Shown piece after piece: positions 1-6,000 of a DNA stretch of 7,163 bases. The stretch covers positions 1 through 7,163 of the forward strand of contig CAKPDW010000068.1 in the NCBI GenBank assembly GCA_934149115.1, read 5' to 3'. The notes beneath the pieces are model-generated. The model was not told where the DNA came from and did not search any database. It saw only the letters and a program-made list of their open reading frames with translations. The stretch comes from an uncultured Clostridia bacterium (GTDB lineage: Bacteria; Bacillota; Clostridia; TANB77; CAG-508). How positions within the stretch are numbered: position 1 is the first letter of the stretch; the number at the start of each line of letters is the position of its first letter. The position numbers and the translations under genes are program-made.

Positions 1-35
1 GTCGTACCCTTAATATAATGATGAACAATCAATTT
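1..35 (-). other. Start of a MucBP-like repeat, cut by the window edge
   Basis: The last residues, SKLIVHHYIKGT, match the opening strand typical of MucBP-type repeats in Bacillota surface proteins ([KV]-[VL]-x-V-[HK]-[HY]-Y-x-x-G-T). Those repeats often follow Cna-B stalks and precede the sorting signal. Only about 11 residues are visible, so the call rests on this short motif and the context. Confidence 0.5.
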
Positions 36-3000
36 AGACTTAGCAACATCCTCAATCGTAAACTCATGAACAGCATCCTCACCACTCCTAAACTCAATCT
101 CAGTAGGCTCCTCATTCAACAAATATCCATCTGGAGCCTTCGTCTCTATAATCCTATACTTACCAAATGGAATCTGAGTAATCGCTTGACCATCTATATT
201 TGACTCTACTGTTGTATTATAAAATTCTGGCGTTTCTTCTATTGTATTAACACTATTTATAGTAAATATATCCTCACCTGAATTACCACTTTCATCTTTA
301 TAATATCCAAAATGCAAATAATATTTCTTTCCACCTTCTAGTATAGTATTATAATCTTGTGCTTCTTTATTTCCTGATATATATAACAATCCATTTTCAA
401 TCTCATCAAAACTTGGTCTAGTTTCACTTTCTGTCACTATTGCATAACCAAAATCATGATTTTCTTCACTTGAAATTTGAGCATTCACAATTAAATTACT
501 TTTTCCTTTAGTATTAGTTAAATCAATTGGTATATAAGCATTTGAAGCTGAATTATTTATACCTTTATTTGATGACTCATATTTCTCCATATCTTTTGAA
601 TCAGCATATAATGGTTGTTCAACTTTGTATAAATCGATATTATTTATCTCTACTTTATCATTACTTGTTGATGTACTTCCTTTTATATACACAAAATGAA
701 TATAATATGTTTTTCCAGCATCTAACATTGCTGTATAATAATTTTTATTTGTCTTATCATTATTTTCACAAACAATTCTTCCTACTGTTGACGTTATATC
801 AGGTGGATTAGAAGATTCCGAACAATATACATACATCATATCATCTTGTGCAAGGTTGTTAATTGATAGATTTAATTTAACACAATACTTTCCAACCTTT
901 CCACCTAATGGCACAACAACTAAAGAAGATGCTCTAGTATTTACTAATGCTTCCGTATTATCAACTTTTCTTTTATATGCCCCACTATTTGTCGCCTCAT
1001 ATTTTCCTTGTTCATTTTGTTTAAAATATTCTGCATTAGATTGATATGGTCCTTGTAAATCGCCATTAATCTTTTTACAAACTTGTTCATAGCCTTCTGG
1101 AAACTTTCCATCAACTTTATATATCTGAAAGTCATATATTTCAACTTTGTCATCACTAGTTACTGTATTTCCCTTTTGATAGAAGAAATGAATATAATAT
1201 GCATTTTCTCCATCTAACACTGGTGTCTTATAAACTTTATCATGTTGATTTTCATTTATACTTAGAAATCTACCTTCACTTGAAGTAATATCTGACATAT
1301 TAGACGTTGTTGTGCAATATGCATATATCATATCATCTTTTTGTAGGTTTTCACATGACAATTTGAACTGTATACAATTTTTTTCATTTCCAGTACCTGA
1401 TGGTACAACAACCATAGAATGTGCAAGCGTATTAGTCAATGATTCCGTATTATCTAAATTCTTTTTATATGATCCACTATTAGTTGCTTCATAAATTCCA
1501 TCTTCATTTTTCTTAAAATATTCCTGTGCCATTTGATATGGCTCATGAAGCGTAACATCTGTATTCACGTATTGTTTCTCAACATTGTTAATTCTTTCAA
1601 TCAAATTTTCTATTTCTTTTTCTATCTGTTCTAATCTAAATGATGCCCCTTGCAATTTAGATTTTGTATTACTATCAACTTTATTAATCGTAATTTTTCC
1701 ATTTTTTGCTACATATTTCACAACAATTTTTTTATCTTCTATCATATTAGTAAACATTGGCATTGTATAGCTACCATCATCATTTACAGTAAATGGATAA
1801 TCTTCTCCATTTACCGTTATTTTTACAATTTCATAATTTTCATCAGGAATCATTTTTATTTCCTTTGTAGATGTGTCTCCATATTTAACTGTTTCATATG
1901 GTTTTTCATCTTCTCCTGAAATAGAACCTCCTTTTACTCCATCTACTTCCTCAACATCAGTTGTAATTTTAAATTCTTTTCTCTTATTTTCTACTGTTAA
2001 TTCTTGCATTTCTGGAGCATCAATTTCATTAGTGAACTTTAATACAAATCCGTTACTATATCCATTATTAGTTAAATTTATTCCATTTTCTAAATTAATA
2101 TTTTCACTTTTGAAATTTCCCCCAACTATTATTTCTTTATCTCTACTTTCTGCAACTGATTTTATATAATCATCCTTACTACCACCTATTCCTTTTGCCC
2201 ATTCTATTTCTCCGCTTTCACTATACTTTATCAGCATTCCATCTACTTCACCATTATTGATTATTGTTGTTCCATTTTCTAATTCGATACTTTCATTTTC
2301 AAGATTTCCTCCTGCAATTATTCCTCCATCACTTGTCACAGAAACTGATAAAATTGCAAATATATTTTTTCCCCACTTTTTTATTTCTTTTTTCCATTGG
2401 TCTTTTCCTTCTGCAGTATATTTTATTAAACCCATAGAACTACCTACTATTATTTCTCCATTACTGCAAACTGTTACCGAATTAGCATATCCATATCCTA
2501 ATGCTTTACTCCATTCAATTTTTCCATTTTTATCATATTTTATTATCATTCCATTATCCACATCAGTATAAGTATAATCATCATTTTCATTTTTTAAAAT
2601 ATCACCATTATCTAATTCTATACTAATACTTGAAAAATATCCCACTGCAACAATTCCACCATCACTGGTCTCTGCTACTGAGTCTATAACGTCATAATAA
2701 CTACCTGCTACTACCTTTCCCCATTCACATTCTCCTTTTGCATTATACTTTACTATCATTCCATCATATTTACCTTTATGCGTTAAACTTACTCCATTTC
2801 CTAAATCTATGCTGCTTGAGTCAAAATACCCACCTATTGTAAATCCACCATCAGTTGTTTCTACTACAGTATTTATAACATCCTCCTCACCATCTCCTCC
2901 AACATCTTTTGTCCATTCAATTTCTCCATCTGCACTATACTTTATTATCATTCCAGTAAATTCACCTTTATCAGTTAAAATTACTCCGTTTTCCAATTCT

Positions 3001-6000
3001 ATATCTCCAGCAAACTGTCCTACTGCAATTATTCCTCCATCACTGCTCTCAGTTATTGCATTTATGTAAACATTATCACGACCTGCTTCTAGTCCTTTTG
3101 CCCATTCACATTCTCCATCTGCACTATATTTTATTATCATTCCATTAGTACCATCCGTATCACTATTCGTTAAAATTACTCCATTTCCTAAATCAATACT
3201 ACTTCTTCTAAAATTACCTCCTACTACATATCCTCCATCTGAAGTACCTATCACTGAACTTACACTATTAGATTTATTTTCTTCATTTTGAAAGGTCGTT
3301 CCCCAAATCGCTTTAGTTTCTTTCTCCATATTTTCTGGATTTCCAACTCTAAAATAATATGTTGAATTAGACAAATCATATTTTTCTGGTGCTTGGACTT
3401 CAACTATTTTATACAAACCTTGTGGTAAATCTGCTGTTATCTCTCCTTTCTCATCAGTAGATACTATATAATACTCTTTTCCATTTATAACCTCTTTATT
3501 TCCTATTATTTCACCTTTATTATCTGTAGCAGGCTCTGCTTTTCCATTATCTCTGTTATATATTGCAAATTTTATATTAGCTAATGGTTGTTTCGTATCA
3601 GCATCTTTCTTTATCAACTTAAAAGATGGACTTTCTTCTATTATTAATTTTACTGTATTTCCATCAACCGTATATAATTCATTCTTACCATTAACATTTA
3701 TTAATTTTAACTCACCTATTGAAGCATCAACTTTAAATGTTATATCTTTAATTTTTGAATATCCTTCTGGAACCCCTATTTCCTTTAAAGTATACACTGC
3801 ATCCTCATCTTTTCCTTCTAAATATTCATATAAATTTGAAATAGTTACTTTTCCATTTTCATCTGTCACATAATTTCCTAAATCTTTACCAGCTTTATAT
3901 AATTTGAATTTTGCACCAGCTAAATAAACAGTATCCTCACTTGCTAAAACCTGTTCAGCTTTTGCTTTAATTTCATCATCTGATACAACAGTATCAACAA
4001 TTCTTTTAATTTTTGATATTTCCAGATTATATGTAGGTATCTTTTCATCCTCTAATTTTACAATCGCAATTGGTATATTATTTTCTTCTATAATTGAACC
4101 TTCTTTTAGCGTTCCTTCTGATATATTTATTTTATATCCCCCATCCTCATTTGTTATTATGAATTTTATTGGATTTTTTTCTACATAATAACCTTCAGAT
4201 TTAACTTCATTTAATGTATATTCCTCTCCTATTTTTAATCCATTAATTGAAGTTTCACCATTTCTGTTTGTTGTTATTATTCTACCTGTTTCAGATAATC
4301 CACTTCCAGTTATTTTATACTTTACTCTTGCTACAGGTACATCCGTATCCTTTTCAGTTTTTATTATTTTCAAATTAGCCTTAATTTCATCCTCAACCTC
4401 AGCCTGAACTTTATATCCATCATTCTCATTAGGTTGTATAGCCTGTATATTTTTTACGTTTCCTTCAATTTTTTCTACAGATATTTTTCCATCATTCTCA
4501 GAAGTAGTAAATTTTACTACTTCTTCATTTAATTCATATTCATTAGGACTCTTTATCTCTTTTACAACATATGTTTTTCCAATATATAATCCTGTTAAAC
4601 TTAATTTTCCATCATGTCCTGTTACCCTTGTTCTTTTTTCTTCTTGTCCATCTTCGTAAATCGCATATGTTGCGCCATTAACTATGTTATCCTTATTTTT
4701 CTGATATTTTGTTAACTCTAAATCATATTTTTTAGCAATCATAAAGCCAACTTTATTTGGTTCAGTTTGTGTTCTATATTTTCCATCTGTAGTATCTAAA
4801 CTAAAGTATACAGCATGATGGCTATATGCAACCTCATTGTATTCCAATCCTTGTGGAATATTTATATCATATGTAATAACCTGTTTTTCACCTTTTGCTA
4901 ACTGATGATTTCCAAAATCTATTAAATAACTTTTTACTTTTGAATAATCTGTTGGTGTCTGTGTCCATCCATTTTCTTCATTACTTAAATCATTAGAAGC
5001 CTCTCCATTTTCTGTATAATAAATTTTCGCTATACCTTGTAAATTCTCTGGCAACTTAATTCCATCATCAGTCATTGTAGCAGTAAAAGTAGAACCCATA
5101 TCACTGCCATTTATAGTATATTTATTTCCTTCAAATGGTATTCTTCCCAATATTTTTACTTCACTAATTGTACTTGAATAATTATTATTTACTTCAACAT
5201 TTACTGTTGCACTTCTTCTTTCCTTATCTACAACCGCTATTTGAGGTGCAATAGCAACACTTCCTTTATCATCATAATTTGTTGCCATTTGATTTGTTAA
5301 CAAACTATTTGGAGAAACCAAACTTATTGCTTTTGTTGACTTATTAACCATTTCTGTAGTATTCAAATTATCATTTACATCATACACATCTGCAACAGAA
5401 TTATAATAATCAACTGCATTTTCATTACTTGCATAAAGCTCAAAATTTTCACTTACTGTCTCTTTACGAGGATCTGGTGTAATATCACAATTAATTGTTA
5501 ACATATAACTTCTTGCATCTTCATTTGATGTAATTATTTTTATAAATCTTTCACCATTATTCTCATAAGTTTCATAACTATTAATTACAACATTTGAATC
5601 ACTACTATCAACTGAGCTTATATCAATATCAATAATATCTTTTGGTAATTTTACTAAAAATGTACCATTTAGCCATTTATCAAGATTTGACTTTTCATCT
5701 CCAACCGCCTCAATTCTTATTTGCATATTTTTCTCTGTTTCCTGTGTTGAAATTGTATTTTTACTCAAGTCTATTTTAGCAATTGAAAAAGGAGCCTCAT
5801 AATTTGCATTATCAGTATCTGTATTTATATAATCCTCACCAACATAACCTGTTAATGTTGATTTAATATATTTTAAATTATCAAATTGTTCTCTATCATA
5901 ATTTGTTGTAATATATTCATCATCTAATTTTTTTACATTATACACATCAATTGATGAACTAGCATTTGTCTCACTTGTTACAATCTTTATATGTTTTACT

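Larger units (their letters stand above)
36..1700 (-). other. Cna-B/SpaA-type domain 5, split by a ~470-residue insertion (residues 1822-2376)
   Basis: The N-terminal part, GKITINKVDSNT followed by GASFRLEQ (residues 1822-1846), is the standard opening of a SpaA-type domain with candidate lysine K1828. The chain then leaves the fold for a coiled coil and three tandem modules. It returns at about residue 2313 with TTVESNIDGQAITQIPFGKY and the E-box RIIETKAPDGYLL (E2340, P2344). The closing strand VHEFTIEDV has D2372 at the acceptor position. K1828 and D2372 are 544 residues apart instead of roughly 80-100. The two halves together supply every element of one domain, and no second lysine strand precedes the E-box half; this is why I read it as one split domain. 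Confidence 0.7.

Noticed and set aside
944..1156. A 70-codon minus-strand open frame overlapping module R2
   Set aside because: It is in a different frame from the giant gene, which is continuous across the same bases and shows clear repeat homology there; no ribosome binding site or domain supports the short frame.
527..3069. Several plus-strand open frames of 60-104 codons, for example 527-811, 1873-2169, 2257-2571 and 2809-3069
   Set aside because: They lie wholly antisense to the giant gene, have biased Ser/Pro/Ile/Tyr-rich translations with no recognisable motif, and repeat each other where the propeller blades repeat. They are shadows of the minus-strand coding sequence.
2031..3311. 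Regularly spaced DNA repeats that could suggest a CRISPR array
   Set aside because: The period is about 190 bases, the repeats are imperfect, and they coincide with protein-level propeller blades in frame, so they are coding repeats.
4500..4524. The inverted repeat as a transcription terminator
   Set aside because: It sits in the middle of a coding domain and is not followed by a T-rich tract in the right place on either strand.
1727..5934. Seven-base T runs on the plus strand (A7 on the coding strand), for example 1727-1733 and 5928-5934, as possible phase-variation tracts
   Set aside because: A7 runs arise readily from Lys-Lys codons in such an AT-rich gene, they are short for slippage switching, and the frame is intact through all of them.
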